64,000 nt of DNA from Micromonospora sp. NBC_00421 (GCF_036017915.1 NZ_CP107929.1:4530001-4594000); one strand, 5' to 3'. Positions 16,636 to 27,738 are shown, numbered from the stretch's first letter. Notes: generated by a model from the sequence alone, not told the origin. Made by a program: numbers and translations.

Positions 16636-17871
16636 AGTCTTGCCGGGCGGTTCCGGGAGTTGTGGGACGAGATCGCGCCGGTCGGCCGGGACGCCGACAG
16701 CGGCGGCTACCTGCGGTACGCGCTGACCGCGCCGGAGCTGCGGCTGCGGGAGTGGTTCCGGGCACAGGCCGACCTCCGGGGCATGCCGGTCAGCGAGGAC
16801 GGCAACGGCAACCTCTTCGCCTGGTGGGGTGACCCGGGCGGCACCCCGCCCACCGGCACCCGGGACAGCGACGGCCCGACCGGAGGCGGGGCGGTGCTCA
16901 CCGGCAGCCACTTCGACTCGGTGCCGCACGGCGGGGCGTACGACGGGCCGCTCGGCATCGTCAGCGCGTTCCTCGCCGTGGACGAGCTGCGGGCCTCCGG
17001 AGCCGTCCCGGTCCGGCCGGTGGTGGTGGCCGCGTTCGTCGAGGAGGAGGGTGCCCGGTTCGGCGTACCGTGTCTGGGATCGCGGCTGCTCACCGGCGAG
17101 ATCGACGTCGACCGCGCGGCCGGGCTGCGCGACGCGGCCGGGGTGAGCTTCGCCGAGGCGCTGGGTGACCGGCCGGCGGGGGCCGACCCGGCGCTGCTCG
17201 GCCGGTTCGCCGCCTTCGTGGAGCTGCACGTGGAGCAGGGGCGGGTGCTTGTCGACGCCGACGCGCCGGTCGCGGTGGCGAGCGCCATCTGGCCGCACGG
17301 CCGGTGGCGCTTCGAACTGCGCGGCGAGGGCAATCACGCCGGTACGACCCGGATGGCCGACCGCCGCGACCCGATGCTCACCTACGCGTTCACCGTGCTG
17401 GCGGCGAACAAGGAGGCCCGGCTGCGCGACGCGCACGCCACAGTCGGCCGGGTGGCGGTGGAACCGAACGCCACCAACGCGGTCCCGTCGAAGGTGACCG
17501 GCTGGCTCGACGCCCGGGCCGCCGAGGCGGAGACCCTGCACGGCCTGGTCGAGGCGGTGCAGGCCAAGGCGGCCGAGCGGGCCCGGCGGGACGGCACCGA
17601 GCTGACCGTGACCCAGGAGTCGGCCACCCCGCTTGTCGCCTTCGACCGTGAGTTGGCCGACCGGTTGGCGGGACTGCTTGCCGCGCCGGTGCTGCCCACC
17701 GGGGCCGGGCACGACGCCGGGGTGCTCGCCGCGCACCTGCCCACCGCGATGCTGTTCGTCCGCAACCCGACCGGGGTGTCGCACTCCCCCGCCGAGTCGG
17801 CCACCGACGCCGACTGTGCGGCCGGGGTGGTCGCGCTGGCCCGGGTGCTGGAGGAGCTGGCATGCCACTGA
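16630..17871 (+). CDS. M20-family amidohydrolase in hut cluster, probable N-formylglutamate deformylase
   Basis: 413 aa from GTG 16630 (GGAGG 6-7 nt upstream). It belongs to the allantoate amidohydrolase/N-carbamoylase M20 family. Metal-site segments are TGSHFDSVPHGGAYDGPLG, VEEEGARFG, ELHVEQG and SHSPAESA. There is no hutG-type N-formylglutamate amidohydrolase in the cluster although hutF, which makes N-formylglutamate, follows with a 10-bp overlap. Removal of the formyl group from N-formyl-L-glutamate is therefore the expected reaction (inference). Allantoate or N-carbamoyl amino acid hydrolysis remains possible by family alone. Confidence 0.82.
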   Translation: MSSLAGRFRELWDEIAPVGRDADSGGYLRYALTAPELRLREWFRAQADLRGMPVSEDGNGNLFAWWGDPGGTPPTGTRDSDGPTGGGAVLTGSHFDSVPHGGAYDGPLGIVSAFLAVDELRASGAVPVRPVVVAAFVEEEGARFGVPCLGSRLLTGEIDVDRAAGLRDAAGVSFAEALGDRPAGADPALLGRFAAFVELHVEQGRVLVDADAPVAVASAIWPHGRWRFELRGEGNHAGTTRMADRRDPMLTYAFTVLAANKEARLRDAHATVGRVAVEPNATNAVPSKVTGWLDARAAEAETLHGLVEAVQAKAAERARRDGTELTVTQESATPLVAFDRELADRLAGLLAAPVLPTGAGHDAGVLAAHLPTAMLFVRNPTGVSHSPAESATDADCAAGVVALARVLEELACH

Positions 17872-19223
17872 CCCGTTGGCTGGCCGAACAGGCGTGGCTG
17901 CCCGACCGTGCCGCACCGACCCCGGACGTGCTGATCGAGGCCGAGGACGGCCGGTTCACCGCCGTCACCCCGCTGGCCCGGGACACCGCACCGGACGCCG
18001 GGGTCGAGGTGCTGGCCGAGGCGGTACGACTGCCCGGGCTCACCCTGCCCGGCCTGGCCAACGCCCACTCGCACGCCTTCCACCGGGCGCTGCGCGGGCG
18101 TACCCACGGCGGTCGGGGCGACTTCTGGAGCTGGCGGGACGTGATGTACGCCGTCGCCGGCCGGCTCGATCCCGACTCCTACCTGGCCCTGGCCCGGGCC
18201 GCGTACGCCGAGATGGCGCTGGCCGGGGTCACCTGCGTCGGCGAGTTCCACTACCTGCACCACGGCCCCGACGGCCACCCGTACGACGACCCGAACGCGA
18301 TGGGCGCGGCGCTGGTCGAGGCGGCGGCGCAGGCCGGTATCAGGATCACCCTGCTGGACGCCTGCTACCTGACCGCCTCGGTGGCCGGCGAGCCGTTGGC
18401 CGGGGTGCAGCGGCGCTTCGGCGACGGGGACGTGCGGCGCTGGGCGGAACGGGTCGACGGGTTCCGCCCAGCCGGGGCGCACGCGCTGCGCGGGGCGGCG
18501 ATCCACTCGGTGCGCGCGGTGCCGGCGGACCAGCTCGCCACCGTCGCCGGCTGGGCGTACCGGCAGGGTGCCCCGCTGCACGTGCACCTGTCGGAGCAGC
18601 CCGCCGAGAACGACGCCTGCCGGACGGTGCACGGGCGTACCCCGACCGGGCTGCTCGCCGACCGCGGAGTGCTCGGCCCGGACGTCACCGCCGTGCACGC
18701 CACCCATCCGACCAGCGCCGACCTGACCCTGCTGGCCGAACACCGGACCGGGGTGTGTCTCTGCCCCACCACGGAACGGGACCTGGCCGACGGGATCGGC
18801 CCGGCCCGGCTGATGGCCGACGCCGGTATTCCGCTCAGCCTGGGCAGCGACAGTCACGCCGTGGTCGACCTGTTCGAGGAGGCCCGCGCGGTGGAGCTCG
18901 ACGAGCGGCTGCGTACCCGGCGACGCGGGCACTTCGCCGCCGCCGCGCTGCGCGACGCGGCCACCGTCACCGGGCACGCCGCGCTGGGCTGGGCCGACGC
19001 CGGGCGGATCGCCGTCGGCGAACGCGCCGACCTGGTCACGGTCCGGCTGGACAGCCCGCGTACCGCCGGGGTGCCGCCGGTGGGGGTGTTCTTCGCGGCC
19101 ACCGCCGCCGACGTCGACCAGGTGGTGGTGGACGGGCGGCAGGTGGTGCGCGACGGCCGGCACCTGACCGTGGACGTGCCGGCGGAGCTGCGCGCGGCGA
19201 TCGCGGCGGTGACCGGTGCCTAG
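17862..19223 (+). CDS. hutF: Formimidoylglutamate deiminase
   Basis: 453 aa, amidohydrolase superfamily. Metal ligands appear in LPGLANAHSHAFHRAL, the barrel His in PLHVHLSEQ and ATHPTSAD, and the catalytic Asp in LGSDSHAVVD. HutF hydrolyses N-formimidoyl-L-glutamate to N-formyl-L-glutamate and ammonia, the fourth step of the five-step route. Length and motifs are normal. ATG overlaps the M20 gene stop by 10 bp. Confidence 0.93.
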   Translation: MPLTRWLAEQAWLPDRAAPTPDVLIEAEDGRFTAVTPLARDTAPDAGVEVLAEAVRLPGLTLPGLANAHSHAFHRALRGRTHGGRGDFWSWRDVMYAVAGRLDPDSYLALARAAYAEMALAGVTCVGEFHYLHHGPDGHPYDDPNAMGAALVEAAAQAGIRITLLDACYLTASVAGEPLAGVQRRFGDGDVRRWAERVDGFRPAGAHALRGAAIHSVRAVPADQLATVAGWAYRQGAPLHVHLSEQPAENDACRTVHGRTPTGLLADRGVLGPDVTAVHATHPTSADLTLLAEHRTGVCLCPTTERDLADGIGPARLMADAGIPLSLGSDSHAVVDLFEEARAVELDERLRTRRRGHFAAAALRDAATVTGHAALGWADAGRIAVGERADLVTVRLDSPRTAGVPPVGVFFAATAADVDQVVVDGRQVVRDGRHLTVDVPAELRAAIAAVTGA

Positions 19224-19277
19224 CCGTACCGGGTCGGCGGCGTGCGGAACGCGGCGGTCGGCGGCGGGAGGCGTGGC

Positions 19278-20513
19278 ATGAGCAGTCTGTTGGTCGACGA
19301 CATCGGCGAGCTGGTCACCAACGTGCCGGCGGCCGGCGGTGACGGGCCGTTGGGCCTGCGGCGCGGGGTCGCCCTGCTGGTGGAGGCGGGTCGGGTCGTC
19401 TGGATCGGGCCGGCCCGCTACGCGCCGGCCGCCGACCGGCGGATCGACGCCGAGGGCGGCGCGGTGCTGCCCGGGTTCGTGGACAGCCACGCCCACCTGG
19501 TCTTCGCCGGGGACCGGGCGGCCGAGTTCGCGGCCCGCATGGCCGGCGAGCCGTACACCGGGGGTGGCATCCGGACGACTGTCGGCGCGACCCGGGCGGC
19601 CTCCGACGACGACCTGCGGGACACCGTGCGCCGGCTGCGCGACGAGGCGATGCGGCAGGGCACCACCACCATGGAGATCAAGAGTGGGTACGGCCTGACC
19701 GTTGCCGACGAGGCCCGCTCGCTGCGGATCGCCGCCGAGGTGACCAGCGAGACCACCTTCCTCGGCGCGCACGTCGTCCCCGCCGAGTACGCGGGTCGTC
19801 CCGACGACTACGTGGGGCTGGTGTGCGGGCCGATGCTCTCCGCCGCCGCGCCGTACGCCCGCTGGGTGGACGTGTTCTGCGAGCGCGGCGCGTTCGACGC
19901 CGACCACGCGCGGGCGATCCTCACCGTCGGACAGGCCGCCGGGCTGGGGTTGCGGCTGCACGCCAACCAGCTCGGGCCGGGGCCGGGGGTGCGGCTCGGG
20001 GTGGAACTCGGTGCGGCCAGCGTCGACCACTGCACCCACCTGTCCGACGCCGACGTCGACGCGCTTGCCGGCTCGGCGGGGGCCGACGGGTCGGCCTCCG
20101 GGGACGGCTCGACCTCCGCGGACGGGCGGGCGGGCACCGTGGCGACCCTGCTGCCGGGTGCGGAGTTCTCCACCCGGTCGCCGTACCCGGATGCCCGGCG
20201 GTTGCTCGACGCGGGGGTGACCGTGGCGCTGGCCACCGACTGCAACCCCGGGTCGTCGTACACCTCCTCGATGCCGTTCTGCGTCGCGCTGGCCGTCCGT
20301 GAGATGCGGATGACCCCGGCGGAGGCGGTCTGGGCCTCGACGGCCGGCGGCGCACGGGCGTTGCGCCGGACCGACGTCGGGGTGCTGCGTCCCGGGGCGC
20401 GCGCCGACCTGATGATCCTCGACGCCCCGTCCCACCTGCACCTGGCCTACCGGCCGGGTGTTCCACTGGTCCGCCAGGTCCTGCACAACGGAGTGCCGCA
20501 ATGTCGACTGTGA
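19278..20513 (+). CDS. hutI: Imidazolonepropionase
   Basis: 411 aa from ATG 19278, preceded by GGGAGG. Amidohydrolase fold with [18 protein letters not shown] (metal His pair), [18 protein letters not shown] and [16 protein letters not shown], all diagnostic for HutI. It opens the imidazolone ring to N-formimidoyl-L-glutamate. A Gly/Ala/Ser/Asp insertion of about 20 residues (nt 20070-20134) interrupts the region before [13 protein letters not shown]. The stop overlaps the hutH start by 13 bp. Confidence 0.95.
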   Translation: MSSLLVDDIGELVTNVPAAGGDGPLGLRRGVALLVEAGRVVWIGPARYAPAADRRIDAEGGAVLPGFVDSHAHLVFAGDRAAEFAARMAGEPYTGGGIRTTVGATRAASDDDLRDTVRRLRDEAMRQGTTTMEIKSGYGLTVADEARSLRIAAEVTSETTFLGAHVVPAEYAGRPDDYVGLVCGPMLSAAAPYARWVDVFCERGAFDADHARAILTVGQAAGLGLRLHANQLGPGPGVRLGVELGAASVDHCTHLSDADVDALAGSAGADGSASGDGSTSADGRAGTVATLLPGAEFSTRSPYPDARRLLDAGVTVALATDCNPGSSYTSSMPFCVALAVREMRMTPAEAVWASTAGGARALRRTDVGVLRPGARADLMILDAPSHLHLAYRPGVPLVRQVLHNGVPQCRL

Positions 20514-22039
20514 CCGTCCAACCCACCGGGATCACCCCCGCCGACGTGCTCGCCGTGGCGCGCGGCGACGCCCGGGTCGTGCTCGCCCCGGCCGCCGTCG
20601 ACGCGATGGTCAGCAGCAGGTCCATCGTGGACGGCATCGAGGCCGCCGGCCGCCCCGTGTACGGCGTCTCCACCGGCTTCGGGGCGCTGGCCAACACCTT
20701 CGTCGCCCCGCAGCGCCGGGCCGAGTTGCAGCATGCGCTGATCCGCTCGCACGCCGCAGGCATCGGCGCGCCGATGCCCCGGGAGGTGGTCCGGGCGATG
20801 ATGCTGCTGCGGGTCCGCTCGCTGGCACTGGGCCGTTCCGGGGTCCGGCCGCTGCTCGCCCAGGGGCTGGTCGACCTGCTCAACGCCGACGTCACCCCGT
20901 GGGTGCCGGAGCACGGTTCGCTCGGCGCGTCCGGTGACCTGGCGCCGCTGGCGCACTGTGCACTGGTGCTGCTGGGCGAGGGATGGGTGCTCGGCCCGGC
21001 CGGTGAGCGGGTCGACGCCGCCGACGCGCTGCGCGACGCCGGGCTGACCCCTGTCGCGTTGGCCGCCAAGGAGGGGTTGGCGCTGATCAACGGCACCGAC
21101 GGCATGCTCGGGATGCTGCTGCTGGCCGTCGCGGACGCCCGGCACCTGTTCACCATGGCCGACGTGACCGCCGCGCTGGCCATCGAGGCGATGCTCGGCT
21201 CGGAGCGGCCCTTCCTGCCCGAGCTGCACGCCATCCGGCCGCACCCGGGGCAGGCCGCCTCGGCGGCGAACATCCACCGGCTGCTCCAGGACTCGCGGGT
21301 GATGGACTCGCACCGTGATGACCTGGCACACGCCGTGCAGGACGCGTACTCGATGCGGTGTGCCCCGCAGGTGGCCGGCGCGGCCCGGGACACCCTGGAC
21401 TTCGTCGTGACGGTGGCCGGCCGGGAGCTGATCTCGGTGGTGGACAACCCGGTGGTGCTGCCGGACGGTCGGGTCGAGTCGACAGGCAACTTCCACGGTG
21501 CCCCGCTCGGCTTCGCCGCCGACTACCTGGCCATCGCCGCCGCCGAGGTGGGGGCGATCGCCGAGCGCCGGGTGGACCGGTTGCTCGACGTGACCCGCAA
21601 CCGGGACCTGCCGGCGTTCCTGTCCCCCGACGCCGGGGTGAACTCCGGGTTGATGATCGCCCAGTACACGGCCGCCGGGATCGTCGCGGAGAACCGCCGG
21701 CTGGCCGCCCCCGCCTCGGTCGACTCGCTGCCGACCAGCGGCATGCAGGAGGACCACGTCTCGATGGGCTGGGCGGGGGCCAGGAAGCTGCGCACCGTGC
21801 TGGACAACCTGACCAGCCTGCTCGCCGTGGAGCTGCTGGCAGCGGTCCGAGGGCTTCAACTCCGTGCGCCGCTGGTGCCGTCGCCGGCGGGACGGGCCGC
21901 GCTGGACGCGCTCGGCCCGGCGGCCGGCGCGCCCGGCCCGGACGTCTTCCTCGCCCCGGTGCTGGAATCGGCCCGTTCGGTGCTGGCCGGCCCCGACCTG
22001 CGCGCCGCCATCGAACGGCAGGTCGGCCCGCTGAGCTGA
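20501..22039 (+). CDS. hutH: Histidine ammonia-lyase
   Basis: 512 aa, normal length. The A143-S144-G145 tripeptide in [15 protein letters not shown] forms the autocatalytic MIO electrophile. YGVSTGFG near residue 54 supplies the catalytic Tyr, and the FSP-type region reads QEDHVSMGW. It deaminates L-histidine to urocanate, the first pathway step, although the gene is last in the operon. hutI overlaps its start by 13 bp. Confidence 0.97.
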   Translation: MSTVTVQPTGITPADVLAVARGDARVVLAPAAVDAMVSSRSIVDGIEAAGRPVYGVSTGFGALANTFVAPQRRAELQHALIRSHAAGIGAPMPREVVRAMMLLRVRSLALGRSGVRPLLAQGLVDLLNADVTPWVPEHGSLGASGDLAPLAHCALVLLGEGWVLGPAGERVDAADALRDAGLTPVALAAKEGLALINGTDGMLGMLLLAVADARHLFTMADVTAALAIEAMLGSERPFLPELHAIRPHPGQAASAANIHRLLQDSRVMDSHRDDLAHAVQDAYSMRCAPQVAGAARDTLDFVVTVAGRELISVVDNPVVLPDGRVESTGNFHGAPLGFAADYLAIAAAEVGAIAERRVDRLLDVTRNRDLPAFLSPDAGVNSGLMIAQYTAAGIVAENRRLAAPASVDSLPTSGMQEDHVSMGWAGARKLRTVLDNLTSLLAVELLAAVRGLQLRAPLVPSPAGRAALDALGPAAGAPGPDVFLAPVLESARSVLAGPDLRAAIERQVGPLS

Positions 22040-22143
22040 CAGTGAGGCTGGCAGAAATGTGGCGGTCAGTAGTCAAGGCCGACTCGTCGCACCCGGCTAC
22101 CGAGCGTGATCAAGCTCCCGAGGGCCACCACCCCGGTGCAGAC

Positions 22144-22268
22144 CCTTTGCTCTGCTGCCACTGACGCGACAGGGGCTTGAACAGTGAAAACTCATACGCA
22201 GATTCCAAGAACAGTAATCCTGGCGAACACTCTGCGTGCCTGTCGCCTCGGGAGCAGCAGAGCAAAGG
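22144..22268. repeat. Nested inverted-repeat element between convergent hutH and rdgB
   Basis: Three nested perfect stems: 15 bp (22144-22158 with 22254-22268, arm starting CCTTTGCTCTGCTGC), 8 bp (22166-22173 with 22239-22246) and 7 bp (22196-22202 with 22231-22237). A GAACAGT direct repeat lies inside (22179, 22209). It occupies most of the 400-bp hutH-rdgB gap, and no protein-coding frame looks real there. It could be a MITE-like or REP-like element or a structured RNA. Confidence 0.65.
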
Positions 22269-22391
22269 ATGTGGGGTGGAAATGTGGGGGCCTGATCGAA
22301 ACTACTTTCGGTGACTGGCTGCGGTGCCGTTCCTTAATCGACGGCCGGACGTCGGCGCGTATCCCGGCGACGATGAGTCGGTCGACGGCCG

Positions 22392-22412
22392 GCCGGCGTC
22401 GCATACGCCGGC
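22392..22412 (-). terminator. Hairpin after rdgB
   Basis: An 8-bp perfect stem GCCGGCGT/ACGCCGGC with a 5-nt loop lies about 30 nt past the minus-strand rdgB stop. It probably ends the rph-rdgB transcript. Confidence 0.5.
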
Positions 22413-22439
22413 GGGGCGACGGGTCGATCGACGGCTGGG

Positions 22440-23054
22440 TCAGCTGGCGGGCAGCACCTTGGCCGCCAGCTTCGCCAGCTCGCGCAGCGCCTTCCCCCGG
22501 TGGCTGATCGCGTCCTTCTCCTGCGGGGTCAACTCCGCGTTGGTCCGGTCCTGGCCGTCGCCGAGGAAGATCGGGTCGTACCCGAAGCCGCCCTCACCGC
22601 GCGGGGCACGCAGCAGCCGGCCGGGCTGGCGGCCGTCGACCAGGTGCTCCTTGCCGCCGGGCAGCACCAGCACGACGGTGCAGACGAAGGACGCCCCCCG
22701 GTGCTCGTCGGGCAGGTCGGCGATCTGGTCCAGCACCAGCTGGAGGTTGGCCCGGTCGTCGCCGTGCCGCCCGGCCCAGCGGGCGCTGAACACCCCCGGC
22801 ATGCCGTTGAGCGCGTCGACCGCGATGCCGGAGTCGTCGGCGATGGTGGGCAGGCCGGTCCGCCGGCAGCCCTCCCGCGCCTTGATCAGGGCGTTCTCAC
22901 CGAAGGTGAGACCGGTCTCCGGCAGCTCCGGGTACTCCTCGACGTCGTCCAGCCCCAGAAGGGCGATCCGGTGCGCGCCGAGCGCGCCGTCGAGGATGCG
23001 CTGGAGCTCCACCAGCTTCTTACGGTTACGGGTGGCGAGCAGGACCTTGTTCAT
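22440..23054 (-). CDS. rdgB: XTP/dITP pyrophosphatase (RdgB/HAM1)
   Basis: 204 aa. The N-terminal [13 protein letters not shown] substrate loop, [37 protein letters not shown] and [11 protein letters not shown] are all family hallmarks. It removes non-canonical purine triphosphates from the nucleotide pool. The start overlaps the rph stop by 4 bp; the rph-rdgB pair is the standard actinobacterial arrangement (M. tuberculosis Rv1340-Rv1341). Confidence 0.96.
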   Translation of the reverse strand: MNKVLLATRNRKKLVELQRILDGALGAHRIALLGLDDVEEYPELPETGLTFGENALIKAREGCRRTGLPTIADDSGIAVDALNGMPGVFSARWAGRHGDDRANLQLVLDQIADLPDEHRGASFVCTVVLVLPGGKEHLVDGRQPGRLLRAPRGEGGFGYDPIFLGDGQDRTNAELTPQEKDAISHRGKALRELAKLAAKVLPAS

Positions 23055-23779
23055 GATGCGAGTGCCTTCCGCTGCGCCTCGGCCAGTTCCAGACAGCCCA
23101 ACGACGCCACGTCCAGCAACGCGTCGAGCTGCGCCCGGGAGAAGACCCCGTCCTCGCCCGTGCCCTGCACCTCGACGAAGTCACCCTCACCGGTGCAGAC
23201 GACGTTCATGTCCACCTCGGCGGCCACGTCCTCGACATAGCAGAGGTCGAGCAGCGGCTCACCGGCGACGATCCCGACGCTGACCGCGGCCACCGACCGG
23301 TGCATCACCTTCTCCGGCTTGCCGGCCAGCGACTTGCGGGTGGCAAGCCAGCTCACCGCGTCGTAGAGGGCGACGTACGCGCCGGTGATCGAGGCGGTGC
23401 GGGTGCCTCCGTCGGCCTGGAGCACGTCGCAGTCGAGCACGATCGAGTTCTCGCCGAGCGCCTTCAGGTCGACGCAGGCGCGCAGGCTGCGGCCGATCAG
23501 CCGGGAGATCTCGTGGGTCCGCCCGCCGATCTTGCCGCGGACGCTCTCCCGGTCCGAGCGGGTGTTGGTCGCCCGGGGCAGCATCGCGTACTCGGCGGTC
23601 ACCCAGCCGAGCCCGGAGCCCTTGCGCCAGCGGGGCACGCCCTCGGTGACGCTGGCGGTGCAGAGCACCCGGGTCCCCCCGAACTCGACGAGCACCGAGC
23701 CCTCCGGGTGGGTGCTCCAGCCACGGGTCAGCGTCACCGGTCGGAGTTGGTCGGGTCGACGCCCGTCAGGTCGTGCCAT
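23051..23779 (-). CDS. rph: Ribonuclease PH
   Basis: 242 aa. It begins [19 protein letters not shown] and includes [43 protein letters not shown] (split here; phosphate-binding Arg region) and [16 protein letters not shown]. It is a phosphorolytic 3'-5' exonuclease that matures tRNA 3' ends. TAGGGT (23791-23786) lies 6 nt before the ATG, so the rph-rdgB operon is probably leaderless. Confidence 0.96.
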   Translation of the reverse strand: MARPDGRRPDQLRPVTLTRGWSTHPEGSVLVEFGGTRVLCTASVTEGVPRWRKGSGLGWVTAEYAMLPRATNTRSDRESVRGKIGGRTHEISRLIGRSLRACVDLKALGENSIVLDCDVLQADGGTRTASITGAYVALYDAVSWLATRKSLAGKPEKVMHRSVAAVSVGIVAGEPLLDLCYVEDVAAEVDMNVVCTGEGDFVEVQGTGEDGVFSRAQLDALLDVASLGCLELAEAQRKALAS

Positions 23780-23979
23780 CCCTGCACCCTATGCGGTGCG
23801 GTGATCGAGGCGTCCCGCGGTCTCCTCAGCCGGAGGCCGGGGGCTCTCCGGTCCGGGCCGGCGGGACCGGGGCGGCGTCGTGCACCCGCAGGAACCCGGC
23901 CACCGATGTCGGCCAGGAGTGCGCCAGACGACGGGCCGGCTAAGCGGCGGCGAACACTACCGCACGAATCCGGGCCGGG

Positions 23980-24726
23980 TCAGATGTCGTAGCTGGCACC
24001 GGCCCGGACCACTTCCAACGGCCCGGGGTACGCCCCGGCCGCCGCCGCGATGGTGTGCGACTCGCTGCCCCAGGCCACCACCAGATGGGTCAGCAGCAGC
24101 CGGCCCACCCCGGCCTTGGTGGCGGTCTCGCCTGCCTCCCGACCGGTGAGGTGCAGATCCGGCGGGTTGTCCACCCCGTCGAGGTAACTCGCCTCACAGA
24201 GGAAGACGTCGGCGTCCTGGGCGAGCCGCAGCAGCGCGTCGCAGGGGGCGGTGTCCGAGGAGTAGCAGAGCACCCGACCCTCGTGCTCCAGCCGCACCCC
24301 GTACGTCTCGACGGGATGGTTGACCCGGTCGACGGTGACGGTGAACGGGCCGATCGGGAAGGTGCCCGGCTGGAGGCCGTAGAACTGGTAGACGTCCTCC
24401 ACGCTGCCGTCGTCCTGGCCGTAGGCGGTGGCGAGCCGGTCCGGGGCGCCCGGCGGCGCGTAGACCGGCAACGGCGGGTACGGGCCGTCCGGGGCGTACC
24501 GCCGGACCACCACGTACGACGCGGCGTCGAGGATGTGGTCGCAGTGCAGGTGGGTCAGGAGGATGGCGTCCGGGGCGTGCAGGCCGGCGTAGCGCTGGAG
24601 GGTGGACAGCGAACCGGACCCGAAGTCGACAAGTAGCCGGAAGCCCTGCGCCTCGACCAGGTAGGCCGAACAGGGGGACTCGGGACCGGGGAAGCTTCCC
24701 GCGCAGCCCAGGACGGTCAGCCGCAT
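23980..24726 (-). CDS. MBL-fold metallo-hydrolase, Rv1339-like
   Basis: 248 aa. The metallo-beta-lactamase motif LTHLHCDHI is near residue 58, with later metal ligands in SSDTAPCDALL and TKAGVGRLLLTHL. Sequence and position next to rph match M. tuberculosis Rv1339, reported as an atypical class II cyclic-AMP phosphodiesterase; RNase Z-like nuclease activity is the alternative. It is separated from rph by 200 bp in which I see no feature, so it is probably its own unit. Confidence 0.85.
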   Translation of the reverse strand: MRLTVLGCAGSFPGPESPCSAYLVEAQGFRLLVDFGSGSLSTLQRYAGLHAPDAILLTHLHCDHILDAASYVVVRRYAPDGPYPPLPVYAPPGAPDRLATAYGQDDGSVEDVYQFYGLQPGTFPIGPFTVTVDRVNHPVETYGVRLEHEGRVLCYSSDTAPCDALLRLAQDADVFLCEASYLDGVDNPPDLHLTGREAGETATKAGVGRLLLTHLVVAWGSESHTIAAAAGAYPGPLEVVRAGASYDI

Positions 24727-24879
24727 CCGGTGGCCCCGCGATTACTGTGAGTAGCCGAAACGCCGGGGGGAGCACCGCTGATGATCTCTACCGACGCGTA
24801 CGCCACGCTGCGCAGCCTACGCGCAGCGACGGCGGGGCAAGAATCATCTTCTGGAAGTTGTCACCAACGTGACACCCAC

Positions 24880-24910
24880 GGGGCCGGCCGACACTCCGCC
24901 GGCCGGCCCC
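24880..24910 (-). terminator. Hairpin after cysM
   Basis: An 11-bp perfect GC stem (24880-24890 with 24900-24910) and a 9-nt loop begin 9 nt past the cysM stop. It is a likely terminator for the mec-cysO-cysM operon. Confidence 0.6.
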
Positions 24911-24919
24911 CGCAGCTGG

Positions 24920-26286
<1,367 letters not shown>

Positions 26287-26347
26287 GACGTACTCCTTGG
26301 TCGGGTGTGCCTCGGTGCCGGACGGAAAGGGTGTGCGGAGCTGAAGG

Positions 26348-26836
26348 TCAGCTGCCGGAACACTCGTAGTCGACCGTCGCCGGGCTCTGCCCGAACATGT
26401 AGGACTGGACCGCGTGCGGGTCCACCCCGGCATCCACGATCCGCACCGGCTCCTCGGTCACCACGCCGTCGACGATCCGGAACGACCGGATCTCCTCGGT
26501 GTCCGGTTCGCGGGTGGAGACCAGCAGGTAGTGCGCGCCCGGCTCACCGGCGAAGGCCACGTCCGTGCGGGACGGGTATGCCTCGGTGGCGGTGTGCGAG
26601 TGGTAGATGACGACCGGCTCCTCGTCGCGGTCGTCCATCTCCCGCCACACCCGCAGCTGCTCCATCGAGTCGAACTCGTAGAACGTCATCGAGCGGGCCG
26701 CGTTGTCCATCGGGATGTGCCGGGTCGGGGTGTCGCCGCCGACGGGTCCGGCGACCACTCCGCACGCCTCGTCGGGGTGGTCCCGGCGCGCGTGGGAGAC
26801 GATCGCCTCGACGATCGACCGGTCGATGCTCAGCAC
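26348..26836 (-). CDS. mec: JAMM/MPN+ metalloprotease acting on CysO conjugates
   Basis: 162 aa. The JAMM zinc motif is complete: E23, H79-S-H81, S89 and D92 (HSH-x7-S-x2-D). In M. tuberculosis Mec releases cysteine from CysO-Cys. Here it may also have to remove the CysO propeptide. GTG 26836 is preceded at 7 nt by TAGGCT (26849-26844), marking a leaderless operon promoter. Order mec-cysO-cysM is the conserved one. Confidence 0.92.
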   Translation of the reverse strand: MLSIDRSIVEAIVSHARRDHPDEACGVVAGPVGGDTPTRHIPMDNAARSMTFYEFDSMEQLRVWREMDDRDEEPVVIYHSHTATEAYPSRTDVAFAGEPGAHYLLVSTREPDTEEIRSFRIVDGVVTEEPVRIVDAGVDPHAVQSYMFGQSPATVDYECSGS

Positions 26837-26891
26837 GTCACCCAGCCTAGCGCCCGCCCGCCGCGCCCGGCGAGGCGGTGACCGTCACACT

Positions 26892-27392
26892 TCAGTCGAT
26901 CAAGGCGTTGAGCAGGGATTCCTGGAGATAACCGAGGTAGGCGTAGACCGACAGTTGGAACACCCGGGACGAGGTCGGGTCGTCGGCGACCGCGTCGTCG
27001 AGCTCCTCGCCCAGGTCGGTGCCGTCCTTGACCTCCAGCCGGACGCCCATCGCGAGCCGGGCGTCGTTGAGCGCGCGAAGCCACGCCTCGGCCGCCTCGG
27101 CGTCCAACCGCACCTCGCCGCCGGCGGAGTCGGGCAGTGCGGCGAGCACCGCGCCGGCCTGGTCGATCTTGGCGGTCTTGAGGTCGCCCTCGGTGTACAG
27201 GCGGAACTCCGCCGTACCCGCCGGGTCGTCCGGGTACGCCTCGGGGAAGAGCCGGCCGACGACCGGGTCGGCATGGTCGAAGCCGTCGGTGAGCAGGCCG
27301 ACCACCTCACTGGCGACCTTGCGCAGCACCCGGGCCTCGTCCACGGCGAAGGTCGCCACGTACCGGTCTCCCTGCCGACGGAACATACTCAC
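26892..27392 (-). CDS. DUF2017 family protein
   Basis: 166 aa, acidic and helical. It matches the DUF2017 family that sits next to clpS across actinobacteria (M. tuberculosis Rv1332 position). Function unknown. GTG 27392 follows a GAGG RBS that belongs to the second copy of the intercistronic repeat, and an ATG two codons further on (27386) is an alternative start. Probably co-transcribed with clpS. Confidence 0.85.
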   Translation of the reverse strand: MSMFRRQGDRYVATFAVDEARVLRKVASEVVGLLTDGFDHADPVVGRLFPEAYPDDPAGTAEFRLYTEGDLKTAKIDQAGAVLAALPDSAGGEVRLDAEAAEAWLRALNDARLAMGVRLEVKDGTDLGEELDDAVADDPTSSRVFQLSVYAYLGYLQESLLNALID

Positions 27393-27451
27393 GGGGCCAC
27401 CTCGGTTCGCGACTGCGGGGCTCGCAACACCGGCTCACTCCTCGCGCTCAC
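27387..27451 (-). repeat. Intercistronic element, copy 2 (clpS to DUF2017 gene)
   Basis: Read on the minus strand, it starts GTGAGCGCGAGGAG at 27451, with the clpS stop TGA at its second base. It carries the block CCGCAGTCGCGAAC, then GAGG and the DUF2017 start GTGAG. The two 14-nt blocks are identical to the copy at 16571-16635; the filler between them differs in sequence and is about 2 nt longer. Confidence 0.7.
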
Positions 27452-27738
27452 GAGCGGTCCACCGTCGCCCAGAGGCCGTACGCGTGCAACTGCGACGCGT
27501 CGTGCTCCATCCGCTCGCGGGCGCCGCTGGACACCACCGCCCGGCCCTTGTGGTGCACGTCCAGCATCAGCTTCTCGGCCTTCTCCCGGCTGTAACCGAA
27601 CAGCTTCTGGAAGACCCAGGTCACATACGTCATGAGGTTGACCGGGTCGTCCCAGACGATCGTCACCCACTGCCGGTCCGCGACCGGCACCTCGTCGGTG
27701 TCCGGCGTCTCGACCGGTGCAACCTGTGGAGCCGCCAT
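27448..27738 (-). CDS. clpS: ATP-dependent Clp protease adaptor
   Basis: 96 aa from ATG 27738; another ATG at 27747 would add three residues. The ClpS core is clear: [38 protein letters not shown] and [20 protein letters not shown]. It delivers N-degron substrates to ClpAP/ClpCP through the D-D-x-x-N substrate pocket. The stop codon lies inside the intercistronic repeat before DUF2017. Confidence 0.93.
   Translation of the reverse strand: MAAPQVAPVETPDTDEVPVADRQWVTIVWDDPVNLMTYVTWVFQKLFGYSREKAEKLMLDVHHKGRAVVSSGARERMEHDASQLHAYGLWATVDRS

Noticed and set aside
17382..20501. 1039-codon open frame opposite the M20 gene, hutF and hutI
   Set aside because: Same shadow effect; three well-identified genes with intact motifs occupy the plus strand.
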